A stretch of 64,000 bases of DNA from the NCBI RefSeq assembly GCF_051014685.1, contig NC_135049.1, positions 29,157,531 to 29,221,530 on the forward strand, in the 5' to 3' direction. The notes under the pieces are model-generated. The model did no database searches. It was not told the origin of the DNA and was given only the letters and a program-made list of their open reading frames with translations. The DNA is from Ptiloglossa arizonensis (Eukaryota; Arthropoda; Insecta; Hymenoptera; Colletidae). Positions 47,361 to 58,935 of this stretch are shown here, piece by piece. How positions within the stretch are numbered: position 1 is the first letter of the stretch; each line of letters opens with the position of its first letter. A program made the position numbers and the translations under genes.

Positions 47361-48173
47361 GTCTCGGCTTCGAATCGCAAACGCGATCGCCGTTCGTAAA
47401 TATTTCGTTCATTCGTCGTACGCGTCCACGGGATCTGCATAGGACTTGGCGAACGTATCGCGGGCGCGCGGAAGGGTACGCGTTTGAAATTCCTGTCGGC
47501 GTGTAGCGCGCGGCCGAGCGGTTCGTACACGGGTTTTTCTTCCGGTCGCGAGATCGCAAATCAACGGGGACGTCGAACGAGCCGCGGTTCCCGGTGACGC
47601 GGCGCGTTTCTACGCGGTCTCTATGAATCGACGCTGCCGCGGCGCAGCCCGTAGATTAAGCGTAATGGTGCAAAGTATATATAGCCGGCGCGTCCGTGGA
47701 TTCTTCTCAGCGGCCTCCGCCTGTGAAACGCCTCGAGGCGCCGGGGTTCAGCGACACCGGTGTACTCTAGCCGGGGTATATAGTGTCATTAGAGTCGCGC
47801 GAAACGCGTGTACTCCTTGCCGTGCGTGTCCCCGGCAACGTGGACACACGGGGATAATTTCGCGGAATCGGTCGGACGTTCTCGACGTTTATTAATGCTT
47901 TCGGGAACCGGGGGAAAAGATCCACGAGACGATTCCGCTTGTCTGTGCGCGGACGCGCGCTCGCGCACGCCGGGTCAGATCCTTAACGCGATCCAACTTC
48001 GCGGCTATTGTTTCGCAGAAGATACGTTCGAGCTCGAGGTAAATCCAACGCAGAACTTCGGACGATTATAAACTACTGTTTAGAATCTGAGAATAGATAC
48101 ACTATTGTCGAAGACCAATCCGATTTGTAATCAACCAGGTGATCCATTGTCGAGTGGATGTTCGAACTCGAGG
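47361..48173. other. Unique CpG-rich DNA with promoter-like signals
   Basis: GC-rich and repeat-free. Holds the TATA/Inr candidate listed separately, a second TATATAG at 47777-47783, and a plausible plus-strand donor (CTCGAG|GTAAAT, exon side ending 48038). No coding sequence recognised. Confidence 0.4.
47676..47710 (+). promoter_or_regulatory. Candidate core promoter (TATA box plus initiator)
   Basis: TATATATAG at 47676-47684 is followed 33 bases later by CTTCTCAGCGG, an approximate insect initiator with its A at 47709. The spacing matches TATA-dependent promoters. No gene was identified downstream, so function is inference. Confidence 0.3.
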
Positions 48174-48266
48174 TATCGGGTTGTTCGGAGAGTCGTTTGG
48201 TTATCCAAAATGGAGAATGTATAATTTAATGAGAAAAGAAAAGAAATGACTTTCCGAACAACCTGA
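48174..48266 (-). mobile_element. Mariner-type MITE, copy 8, internally deleted
   Basis: Both TIRs are present (TCGGGTTGTTCGGAGAGTCG and ATGACTTTCCGAACAACCTG), but the middle is shortened to about 93 bp in total, keeping only the TCCAAAATGGAGAATGTATA part of the interior. Confidence 0.72.
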
Positions 48267-49180
48267 CAAATCCGACGTAGCATTTTGGACGATTCTCTTC
48301 GAGTTGTTGCGGTTGGAAAAATTAAACACTTTACGACCTCCTTGAAGAGTCGTGATCGATAGTTCGGGAAGCTCTGCTCCGAAGGAGAGTACCGGAGAAA
48401 GATAAGAATTATAAACTAACTCAATCCTTATTTTCCAAGTGACAAATACCCGAAGAGAACACTCGGAAGTGAGCGTTGGATTTTTATCACCATTGGTTCT
48501 ACGGTCGGGGCGCTCGCTACGGGACACCCGTTATAGAGCCAGTGTCTCCTTCGTAATTACGCATTCCCGGTGGAACGTCCTCCATGGAGAACGAAGAAAG
48601 CGCGAAACGGCCGCTTTAGAACTAACAATTACATCGATCCCGCGCAAATATTTGCGTAGGTTTCACCGCTGGCGAAATACCAGACGCGTTTCTTTTTCTT
48701 TTTTTTTTTTCTTCTTCTTTTTCTCCAGCCGATACACCTCGAGGCTATCCAGTCTCCGGTTTCGTCCTTCCTGTTCCATCGGGGCGTCCACGGGCAACGT
48801 TAACGATTCCCGTGGCGAGATCCCCGTGATCCCCAGCGAATCTCTCCTTCCGCGGATCGGAGCAACGATCCATGAGGCAACGATGCAATCTTTCGTGGCA
48901 TCGGGCAACGATCCATGAGAGACCCGGTTGCCGAGGGTCTGGCTTCCGCGAGTCCAGGACTACGATCCAGCTGCGATACCGAACGATTTTGTCGCGATTA
49001 AAAGGGTAAACTTTGCATCCGCGAGATCGCATTGTTCGTCCATGCCACGGCTGGAACCACGTTGTGCAACGCGGACGTTGCGTTAACCGAGGATTTCACG
49101 GTACCACGCTGGACACGAGGTGTCTGCAAAACCCGTGGGCGTCCGAGTGCCCTCCTCGAGTTCCAACCGGCGTCAGAAAG
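48267..49180. other. Unique CpG-rich DNA
   Basis: A 159-codon plus ORF (48439-48918) contains a Phe run from a T/C tract and has no recognised domain. The related word GCAACGATCCATGAG occurs twice (48862 and 48904), a small local duplication. Confidence 0.45.
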
Positions 49181-49640
49181 TGTCTGAAAGCGAACGTTAC
49201 TTTTAAGTATCTGCTGTATACACCGTCATCGATGTTTTATGAAAAAAGAAACACACTGCGTCTTATTCGAGCCTCGAAGAATAATCACAAGGTGTCTGAA
49301 AGTGAAGTTACTTTTAAGTACCTGCTGTATACACCATCATCGATGTTTTAGTAAAAAAGAAACATATTGTGTCTTATTCGAGCCTCGAAGAATAATCACA
49401 AGGTGTCTGAAAGTGAAGTTACTTTTAAGTATCTGGTGTATACACCATCATCGATGTTTTAATAAAAAAGAAACATATTGCGTCTTATTCGAGCCTCGAA
49501 GAATAATCACAAGGTGTCTGAAAGTGAAGTTACTTTTAAGTACGTGCTGTATACACCATCACCGATGTTTTATGAAAAATGAAACATATTGCGTCTTATT
49601 CGAACCCCGAAGAATAATCACAAGGTGTCTGAAAGACAAC
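49181..49640. repeat. Tandem repeat, unit 111-112 bp, 4 copies, reading frame kept open
   Basis: TGTCTGAAAGTGAAGTTACT-type starts at 49181, 49293, 49404, 49515 and a fragment at about 49626. The 111-bp period equals 37 codons, so a plus-strand ORF (49239-49658, 139 codons, true ATG) stays open and encodes four near-identical 37-residue units (CVLFEPRRIITRCLKVKLLL). There is no evidence that it is expressed. Confidence 0.9.
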
Positions 49641-51009
49641 GCAACCATCGATCGTTAGATTGTTCTTCTTCCTACGTCTACGATCACCGATATTTTTTAA
49701 AAAACGAAACACCCTGCTGGTCCATGGAATTTCATGGTCCCCCGCTGGTCACGAGGTGTCTGCGAAATTTGTGGGCGTCTGGGCGACCTCTTCCAGCCCT
49801 GTAGAACGCCAGAAGGTGTCTGAAAGTGAAGGTTACTCTCAACGGTCCGGTTGCCCTTCTTCCCGCGTCTACGATCACCGGTGTTCTTTTTCTTTTTTTT
49901 TACACGCAACTTCCAAGTTCCGAACGACCGAAAAGTCTCGACAATCGTGACAAATTTTGGAAAATCTCGTCAACTTTCGAGCGTTGGTACTTTCAGAGGT
50001 GTGGAACACGTTCGTTGCCTAGAAAGTTCTCGAAACTCGCGTCTCGAAAGTTCCGATTACCGATGTTTCAATTTATGCGAAGACAGAAACGGTGGGTGCA
50101 TCGATCTTCGAGTATCCGGGAACGTTGAAAGGCGTCTGAAAGCAAATGTTACTTTCAATGGTCTCCCCTCTCTCTCTTTTCCCTGTGTCGACGATCATCG
50201 ATATTTTAATCCATGGAAAAGCTCGTGGACGCGCGGTTTTCCAGGTGGACGCGCGAACCCGAGGCATACCTTCGGAGCACACCTTGTACCTTCCAGGCCC
50301 GAGTCCGGTGTGGCGTGGTATAGGTAACGGGTTCGTGGGGGCACGCGTTCATTTCGTATTCTTTTCGACGATGCGTCATCCGCCTGGCCAACTGCGGATA
50401 ACTTCGATCGCCGGGGCCGGAGCGATCGGTTGCTCGATCGAGTTTCAAAAGCTCGGCCCGTCGAGCACGCAAACCACCTTGTAAGTAGTCGTGGACAACT
50501 TGTACGTTCTTTTTTTTTCTTTCTTTCTCCGCCACGTTCACGGCACCCCAGAATGACGAAAACGTACGATGACACCGTTCCTCGGTCCCTTTTGTAACGA
50601 ATACTCGTCCCCTTAAGATCTCCCTCGCTCCGGTGTCACGAGCCAGGGTGTTCCAAAAACTGGTCCCGTGTTTTCCTCTCGAGCGAAACTTCTGAAAGAA
50701 ACGAAAGACCCTTGAGTTGCATCCGCGAGAAAGACGGAGGTCAGAAGAAAGGAAATTGGAAGTAAATAATCACATTGACTTCTCAATCCGTACGAAGACG
50801 CTACATAAAATTTTATATCCCCGATTGGTTAGACTTTCTTATTCACTTCGAAGATACAGCAATTACCTTTTATAGCTTCGTTTATACGATTGGTATTTTT
50901 CTCCCGTGCAAGATCCACGCCAATAAACCTAGAGCTCCGAGGCAGTTAAACGAGAATATAATTATACCAGGAAATTAGAAACATTTCGATTACTGATCTT
51001 TCGATCCAT
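49641..51009. other. Diverged repeat relatives, then unique DNA
   Basis: 49641-50230 still contains scattered pieces of the preceding repeat (AGGTGTCTGAAAGTGAAGGT, CTACGATCACCGATATTTTT, GGCGTCTGAAAGCAAATGTT) in a longer, degraded unit. 50231-51009 is unique, with a GGGTGTTCCAAAAACTGG word at 50648. No gene recognised. Confidence 0.5.
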
Positions 51010-51960
51010 GAAAGAGACCAACGTTCAGGACACCCGGCAACCTCGAACTTCCAAGCTTCGTCCCTTCGATTTTCATTCCACCCGGAAATATAAATTACAC
51101 AAAATTATATTACCGATCGGGAGCAATAAACAACGTTCGTCGAGTCGCGAAGTTTCTTCCATCGACGCTCTACTATATTATCGGTTCTTTCGTTCAATGG
51201 ACGTTAATATTCGGTAATGAATTACTCTCTACTCGCCTCGAATAACATATCCAGATACAATAAACAACGTCCTTCGAGTCGTGAATAAACAACATTCTTC
51301 CATCAACGCTTGATTATCGGTTCTTTCGTTCAACAGATGTTAATATTCGGTAATGAACGACTCTCTACTCGCCTCGAATAACAATGGTAGGAACAAACGC
51401 ATTCAATCTAACGGAAGAACCTTTTAAATTTAAAAACGCATTACATAACTAATTTTTGAAACACTCTGTAACTAGAACCTCGTACCTCGTCCCTCCAATC
51501 TTCATCCCCCTCGAAGTATACAATAATTTGTACAATCTTCGCAAAATCATATACCGATCGAGATCCAATAAACAACATAGTTCGAATCACGAAGTTTCTT
51601 CCATCAACGCTCAATTATCGGTTCTTTCGTTCAATAGACGTTAATATTCGGTAATGAACGACTCTCTACTCGCCTCGAATAACAATCTTATAAAAACACG
51701 CGTTCAACCTAACGGAAGAACCTTTTAAATTTAAAAACACAATACACGACTAATTTTTGAAACGCCCTGTACCTAGAACCTCGTACCTCGTCCCTTCAAT
51801 CTTCATCCCCCTCGAAGTACACGTCTTCGCAAAATCATACACCGATCGAGATCCAATAAACAACGTTCTTCGAGTCGCGAAGTTTCCTCGATCAACGCTC
51901 GATTATCGGTTCTTTCATCGAATAGCCGTTAATCCTCACCGGTAATGAGCCACTCGGTGA
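51010..51960. repeat. Tandem repeat, unit ~300 bp, ~3 copies, partly truncated
   Basis: Units carry AACCTCGTACCTCGTCCCTT, GATCCAATAAACAACGTTCT, CGAGTCGCGAAGTTTCTTCC, TTCGGTAATGAACGACTCTC and GGAAGAACCTTTTAAATTTA, with TTTTTGAAACACTCTGTAAC (or GCCCTGTACC) at the unit joint. Confidence 0.85.
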
Positions 51961-53019
51961 GCCTCGGCGTCGCTGAAAGAAAAAAAAAAGAAGAAAAAAC
52001 ACAAAAACTGATTGTTATTCGCCGTCGCCGAGTATTTCGTTTTCGTAGAAAAACGATCGGGTGTACCCGTTTTACAAGTTACTCGTCCGGTATAATTCAT
52101 CGTTTAGCGCGGTGAGATCGATGCGCGCGGGGACGCGATCGCCGATCACGCTCGATCGAAACGGCGACTAACGTCGTTCGAGTGTCGCGGGCGGGTAATT
52201 GACCAATTTGCGAACGTGCTCCGGGCACGTGTGTACAACGACGACGCGTACGATCCGTTGATTCATCATCCGTGGTTACATCACAATGCGAGCGCACGCC
52301 TCGCGCCGTGCACCGTGCGACGACACCCGGTAATGTACTTTTTCCGTCGTGCAACAGGAATTCCTAGATCAGCTGGAGGTCGCCGCGGGATGGACGACAG
52401 GATCGACGATTTCCCAGTTTTCTCGTGGAAACGCCGCATAACCGCGCCGCCTGGAAAACATTCCGCGTTGATTTACGGAACGACTGGCCGGCCGGTTCGC
52501 GCGGACGTCGCTGTACGCGCGGATCGCTCGTACGATTCGTTTCATTGAACGAGCCTCGCCGTATTTAATGGAAAAGCGTAACCTGCGACGCGTTTCGACG
52601 TCACTTCGTCCAGCGATAATGACAATAATCGTACGTCTTTATTATGCGCGCGCGAGCGCGAGCGCGCGGACGGTAGGGTGAATAATAAATAGCCAAGGGG
52701 ACCGTTAACGGGCCGAGATTCGGCGTTATTGAATCTCCGCCTCGTGGAAGCTTAATTGAATATTATACAACGATCGCGAACGTAAGACGTTACGTCTGTA
52801 TGAACGTAAACGCGGTTGTCCGTTCCCGCGTCAAACGGAGAACGATCGGAGCTTGGAGACTGTCTACGGAGTAGTCTGTGTGAAATCTAATCGTGGAGAG
52901 CGCGTTGAGAAACTCGCCAGGGGAGTGTACTGTAACGTGTACTACTGTTTGTATATAAAGTAGATTTTTTTTTTTTTTTAAATTTGTTTTGTACAAATTT
53001 TCGAAAAGAAGCAAGAGCG
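51961..53019. other. Unique CpG-rich DNA
   Basis: Includes an alternating CG run (ATGCGCGCGCGAGCGCGAGC at about 52646). No gene recognised. Confidence 0.45.
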
Positions 53020-53525
53020 CTCGAGCGACTAGCGATAGAGGTAGAGGTTTCTAAAAGTAATTTTTACAATCTAGGGTAATTTAAGGGGTACGATGTAGTC
53101 CTACGGGTTGAGAGCACCTAGTGACTAACGATAGAGATTACTGAAAATCATTTGTACAGGCTTGGGTAATTTAAGGTGTACAATGTTACAACTCTCTACG
53201 CGTTGAGAGCACCTAGTGATTAACCATAGAGATAAACATTGCTGAAAATAATTTGTACAATCTTAACTAATTTAAGGTGTACAACATAGTCCTACGCGTT
53301 GAAAGCACCTAGTGACTAACGATAGAGATAAACATTACTGAAAATAATTTGTACAATCTCGGCTAATTGAAGGTGTACAATATATTCCTACACGTTGAGA
53401 GCAGCTAGTGACTAATGATAGAGATTAAAATTGCTGATAATAGTTTGTACAATCTCGACCAATTTAAGGTGTAAAATATATTCCTAAACGTTGAGAGCAC
53501 CTAGTGACCAACGATACCAAATACC
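53020..53525. repeat. Tandem repeat, unit ~105 bp, ~5 copies
   Basis: TTGAGAGCACCTAGTGACTA and GAAAATAATTTGTACAATCT, TTTAAGGTGTACAATATA recur about every 100-110 bp. Confidence 0.88.
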
Positions 53526-56500
53526 TGTCCGTGCTGATGTATTAGACGAAACGTTCATTTTGACGAATACCGTCTGCCAGTTTCTAACGAAGCAAACCTT
53601 AGGTAATCGGATCGATCGATGTAGGAGAGTACCTACATATTAAACTCGATCCTATCGCTGGTTTCAATGTAACGACCATTATCGGGTGCTGGTCACGAAG
53701 CCTGGCTCGAGTTTCTTCAAAGTTAACTGCTCATCGACTCCTGGACGCATCAAGACGTATCCCCGGTCGTTTAAAACGATTCGAATCTGCAATTACCGGA
53801 CAACAACAACGAGGTAACGTTTAATCGAACGATGGAACGTCGCGTCACGCGATCTTAAACTTCATTAGAGGGACTTTTTCAACCGTCCGCGGCTTAATAA
53901 ACGTGATCGACGTTTTTCCATGCTATCGGTGCACAACGCGAATAGGAAGCAACGATGAGATCGATGGCTGAGCGAATGCATCGCCCCTCACCTGCAATGA
54001 AATCGCCAGAGTTAATCATTGTCCGAGGCAACGACCGGCGGAGCAATTAAACTACGTAAAAAAAAAAAAAAAAGAGAAAAATGAATCGTGGCCGACCTGG
54101 GGCATATCTTTTGCATACCATTAATCCCAACGCGACGTTGTTTTCAACGTGAACGCGGTAGACGCACCGTTCTCGCTTTAAACGAACGATCGAGCACCTT
54201 TATCGCGACGGTGGATCGATTATCTAATGCCGTAATAACCTTGATTATATAATTACCCCCGCGTCGCTGGTACGCGGGCATCCTTCGTCGTTTATTACAT
54301 TTTTTTTCTTTTTTCTTTCTTTTTTCTTCTCTCTGTGGAATAACGATCCTCTGTGCTCGCTCGCGAAAACGGAACCCGCCTTCATCTTCATCGTCGCGGT
54401 TCCCCACGGCGGGACTGCCGCACACTACAATTACCACGATGAAAATCAAGGACGCTCTTCCTGATGCAATCCACGCTGTGTCAATTGCATACGAAAAGTT
54501 CGTGCGTGCCTTTCCTTTGTCCCGGAGTTTTTTTTCTTTTTTTTTTCATTTACACTTCGCCAGGCAACGCCTTGGTTTCGAGAAACTGAAACAGAAATTT
54601 CCACGGGATTTCGAATAATTCTGCTTGGTACGATCGTTTGGACCAGAGCCTCGATTAGAGTGTACTTTTGCGAGACGGTGTCGCATTGTACATACTAACG
54701 ACACGTGTACGATATTAAGGGTAACGTTCAAGATACGTGTACAATATTAAGGGCAATATTCAAGATACGAACGATCCAAGTTGTAAACTCAAAGCTGAGT
54801 CGTCGAATTGGTGGACCGGGACCACTTGGATCGTTCCTCCTGCTGTGAACAATTTTTTTCTAATTCATAGTTTCAGCGACGACTCTACATACGCGAGATA
54901 ATTACTGTTATAATTTTCATACAAACGCAGATTGTACTCGAGGTCTGTTTAAATGTCACGGACCTATGTCAACAGGAAAAATACTCGTCGCGCCACTCCT
55001 GCTCGCATCCTTCGACGACAATTATTTTTTTCTTTAATCCGTAGACGCGAGACTTTCACCGAAATCGGTGCCGGATCAGAGAACGTTTTCGAGAAACAGG
55101 ATATTTTCAATCCCGATGCGTTACGACGTACTACGTGGGCAGTCCGAATGTCGTCGGGCGCGTCCCACGCGTACAACATTCACGTTTCACGCCAAATCCA
55201 GCATCGATATCTTCCTTTACGAAGAAAGAAACAGGAACCGCGGAAAAATTCCGTCGACGAGATGCGAAACTCGCGTCCTCCGGAACATTCCGCCGCGACG
55301 CGATATCCCCGACTCGGCTGAAAAGAAAAAGAAACTACGTATGTATTTGCATTCGAGACACACCGAGTTAAACGGTAGAGGTTTACGACCAGGAAGGTGA
55401 CCAACGGTCAATTATGTTAAAAATTTCGAGCACCTTTCGATCTTTTTACGAATCTTGTTTAAACGCGTATACTGCTTTCGTTGAGAATTGTATCCACTCG
55501 TTAAATTGATAAGATACTTGGGATTCCACGTTGTGGTTGTCGCTCGTCGCGTTGCAACGTTCCACGATTATTTTATTCATTTGAACGGGACTTTCCGTTG
55601 TTTACAATTCGAAACGCTCGAGGACCGTTCACACCGTTGCAATGTAATATAATCGAACGTTTCGATGTCCGAGAATTGTCTTAGAACGTACCTTCTGCGA
55701 AATTGAAAATTATTCGTTCGATGCAATTGCTAACCTCTTTACTGCGTACACCGAAAGTATATGGAAAAGTGAAACTCTTGTATTTCTTTCGTTTTGTTAA
55801 CTTTCCCTAGAAAAACTTCGTTGGTATTTATCGAAACGATCATTTCTTTCACGAGTGGAGAATGGAAATGAAAAACCATCGAGTACAGTATCGAAACTAT
55901 CGATGATTTCCAATCATGGAACGAGTTTCGATAGTTCGTCTCTATTATTGATAGTTTTCGATAGTTTATATTATAACATCTGAGTTCTGTATTTTCCTAC
56001 GTAGATAAGTTTTACCATTGTTTTAAAGTAAAATGGAAAACATTTTTATTAAAGATATATAATCCTTGTCGTAAATCGCTTTTGTGTACTTCTCTACTTC
56101 GATCGATATAACCTAATATTTTTGGTACAGTGAGACAAATGGTAACAGACGGACATTTACAGACGTAAAATGTCGATAATCCTATATTTGTAAATAAAAA
56201 TAAATAGCTACTCGGAAATTGATCGTACTCGAAGTGTACACCGATCCTTCTAACTTCGAACTATCGATTGTTTATTCGAAACTAACGGAAATTATCGATG
56301 GCGGTAACTGTCGATAATTTTCCATCAATAGTGAGCAAATATTCACGAACGAACGTGCACATTCTTTCGAATGCATTCTATGCGTGTATTAATCCACGTA
56401 TTTCGTACAAATAAATAAATTTATAAATACCTATCGTGATAATCCCGCGAGTATCGTTCGACTCGTTCGGGGTTATCCCACGGTTTCGAATTAATTTAAT

Positions 56501-58935
56501 TCTCCGCGGTTACAAATTCAAAATCCTCGAGAAAATGCCAAACGGAATTCTCTGAGATAGAAGCGTCGTTAACGAACGTGTATAATATATCCAGGCTTCA
56601 TCGAGTTATGCCCGGTATTAAACTCGCTCGTCCTTCCCTAATTAAATTTCTCCGCACGGCTTTCCTGGCTCCCTCGACGCGAGTGCCGTCAATTTCCATG
56701 GGGATTGCATCGAAATCCGCGTATTCAGCGAAGCGCGGCAACATCCACGGGATCGTCGTCCCGCGGTGAAGGAGATTAGGATGTTATTAGATCGCGTCGC
56801 AGGTTCCGTGGACGAACCGTTTTAAGGATACTCGCCGGAGATGGCCTGGAACAGGAATAGCAAGTATGACGTAAGCGCCCAATCTGCACACGAGCTCGTG
56901 CGCGCGCATCTGGGTCCACCGAGTGTCGGTGACTTCACCGACGCCGATCGTCGCGACACATCGGTTGCAGTCATCACTGCAAATAGCCAAAGAAATCGAA
57001 GCAAAGCGTTTCAGCTCGTTCTACGGCGAACGCACGTCCTGCGAGGACTCTCCTACAGTTTCACCATTTACCTTCGATACTGAAACGCAATAGTCGCCTG
57101 TCGAACGATTACGCTATTCTCAAGATTAATTTCTGCCACGGACGTGGCGCGAAACGAAAAAACGAGTATCGCGATTATGTCCCGATTATCGACGAAAAAT
57201 CAATGGTAAAACGCAATAATCTACTGTAGAACGGTTACTTCAGAAATCAATCTCTTACATAGACGTGACGTGAAACCAAAAACAAGTATCACACGGTATC
57301 GATGGGAAATTTGTTGCTCGGTCAGGGATCATCCCCACCCACTGGGTATCTTCGACTCGAAGCAATAGAAATGATACCGAGTCGGTATTATCGATATTGT
57401 AGATTGTGACCCAGCATCGATAGTATTGAACGCGTAGGTATGGAAGAGAATCGATAACCATAATTCCGTAACAAATATCGATGCACGTTTGACACTTCTA
57501 TGAAAGTATATTTCCTCGAAGATTTACTATTATGAAGGTTAGACTATCCCGTTCGATTCTAATATTTTTTACTCTAGAATTTTGTTACGTCATTTTTCTG
57601 ATCTTCGACCACTTCCTACGAAAGATTCTCTATATGCGCTTTGCATATTGATAACAGTCGAACATTACTCGAGACACGACCGTACAACGTCCCAAACCCG
57701 TAAAATTAAAAAATGATTCATTCGAGGACGAAAATAGAACGGATCATCTTCTTTGCGATGCAACTAATGGAGCAACCTCTCGCACTTGAAAGTGACTTGA
57801 AAACGACCTACGAATGTGCAGGCGTGGCCGAAGAGATGATTCCCCGGTTAATGGGAGCGTGCACGGTATCGAGTCATTTCACCTTAGTCATCGAAAGCTA
57901 TTTAATACACCTGACCCAACACGACTCGCAATTACTTCCCAGAGGTAATTTTCTCCGCTTCGCACAGTAGGAGCGTGTCGACGCGGGAACAACTCTCCGA
58001 GGATCTTCCATTACAATTTTCTCGCGAAAAGCGTGACCTAACCCGAGCGGGGTAACGTTGATTTTCAGAAACGGATGTTAAGCAATCGTCGACCTTGCGC
58101 ACGGTACCTGAACCTGTTTTTTTTTTTTACGCAACGCGACCCGATTCGCCGGTTACTCGATCGGATAACGATTTTTCGAACGACGATAAATTAGTTGACT
58201 CAGCGCTGATTTATTTATACGCGCAAGACTTGCGCAACAACTTTGCGACTTTTTACCGTGGCCGTTTACTCTTAACTTTCCATAATTTTCTACCTCCGCG
58301 ACCGGACTATAGAACGCTACGCGATTCGTCGATCTGTACGCCATTGTCAGGAACACGGGAGAATACATCGAACGGGTATTGCAGATGGTCGGAGGTCCGT
58401 GTTCCGAATTGAAATTAAAATCGTCCCCGAACGGGGCAGTGAAAACTCGCGATGACGATGACGATGACAACGACAACGACGACGACGACCGCGTAGGAAT
58501 CCGACGAGTAACGGGGCGAACCTTTACTTTCGCTGTATGAGTGACTCGCGACGTACTTTTGCTTTTACGATCGGCGATGGCGCGCGATGCCATGGATCGT
58601 TAAAATGAAAAACTTCGAACGTATGGAAAATATCACCCACGTACACCTCCGTGTCCGTCGTTACTTACGAGCCACTGACAAAATAAGCGCTCCTTACGCG
58701 ATATTACTAAAACTTTACGAGTACATACATGGTAAGCCACTTAACTTGACGAGCAATAGGTTTGTTCTCTCGAATATACGTTTACGTACGAAACTTACAC
58801 ATCATTCAACGTGTAACGGAGTGATTGGAGAGTCAGGTACAAGAGTACCTCCAATTTTTTTTTTTGTATCGAGAATAAATCAAGTGCTTGTAGGATTGAA
58901 AAAAGGATAGATAGAATTGGTACCGTTCGATGCCC
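53526..58935. other. Long unique stretch without recognised genes
   Basis: 5.4 kb of non-repetitive DNA. Points noted: a poly-A run (54059-54073), pyrimidine tracts (54300-54330, 54530-54547), clusters of CGATA/TATCG words (55880-56320 and 57190-57485), two adjacent perfect inverted repeats (56925-56982), and a GATGAC/GACAAC simple repeat (58450-58490). On the minus strand CTTGCTATTCCTGTTCCAG (about 56848-56866) is a good-looking splice acceptor with no exon that I can support. ORFs of 60-146 codons have no recognised domains. Confidence 0.5.

Noticed and set aside
47808..48071. 87-residue plus-strand ORF after the TATA candidate
   Set aside because: Its first codon is GTG, not ATG, so it would not be a normal eukaryotic start; no domain recognised.
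57713..57970. 85-codon plus ORF with a plausible donor at its end
   Set aside because: No convincing acceptor or promoter upstream and no recognised family; below what I would call a gene.
58153..58593. 146-codon minus ORF with a Ser run
   Set aside because: The Ser run comes from a GAC/GAT simple repeat, and the rest shows no family or splice support.
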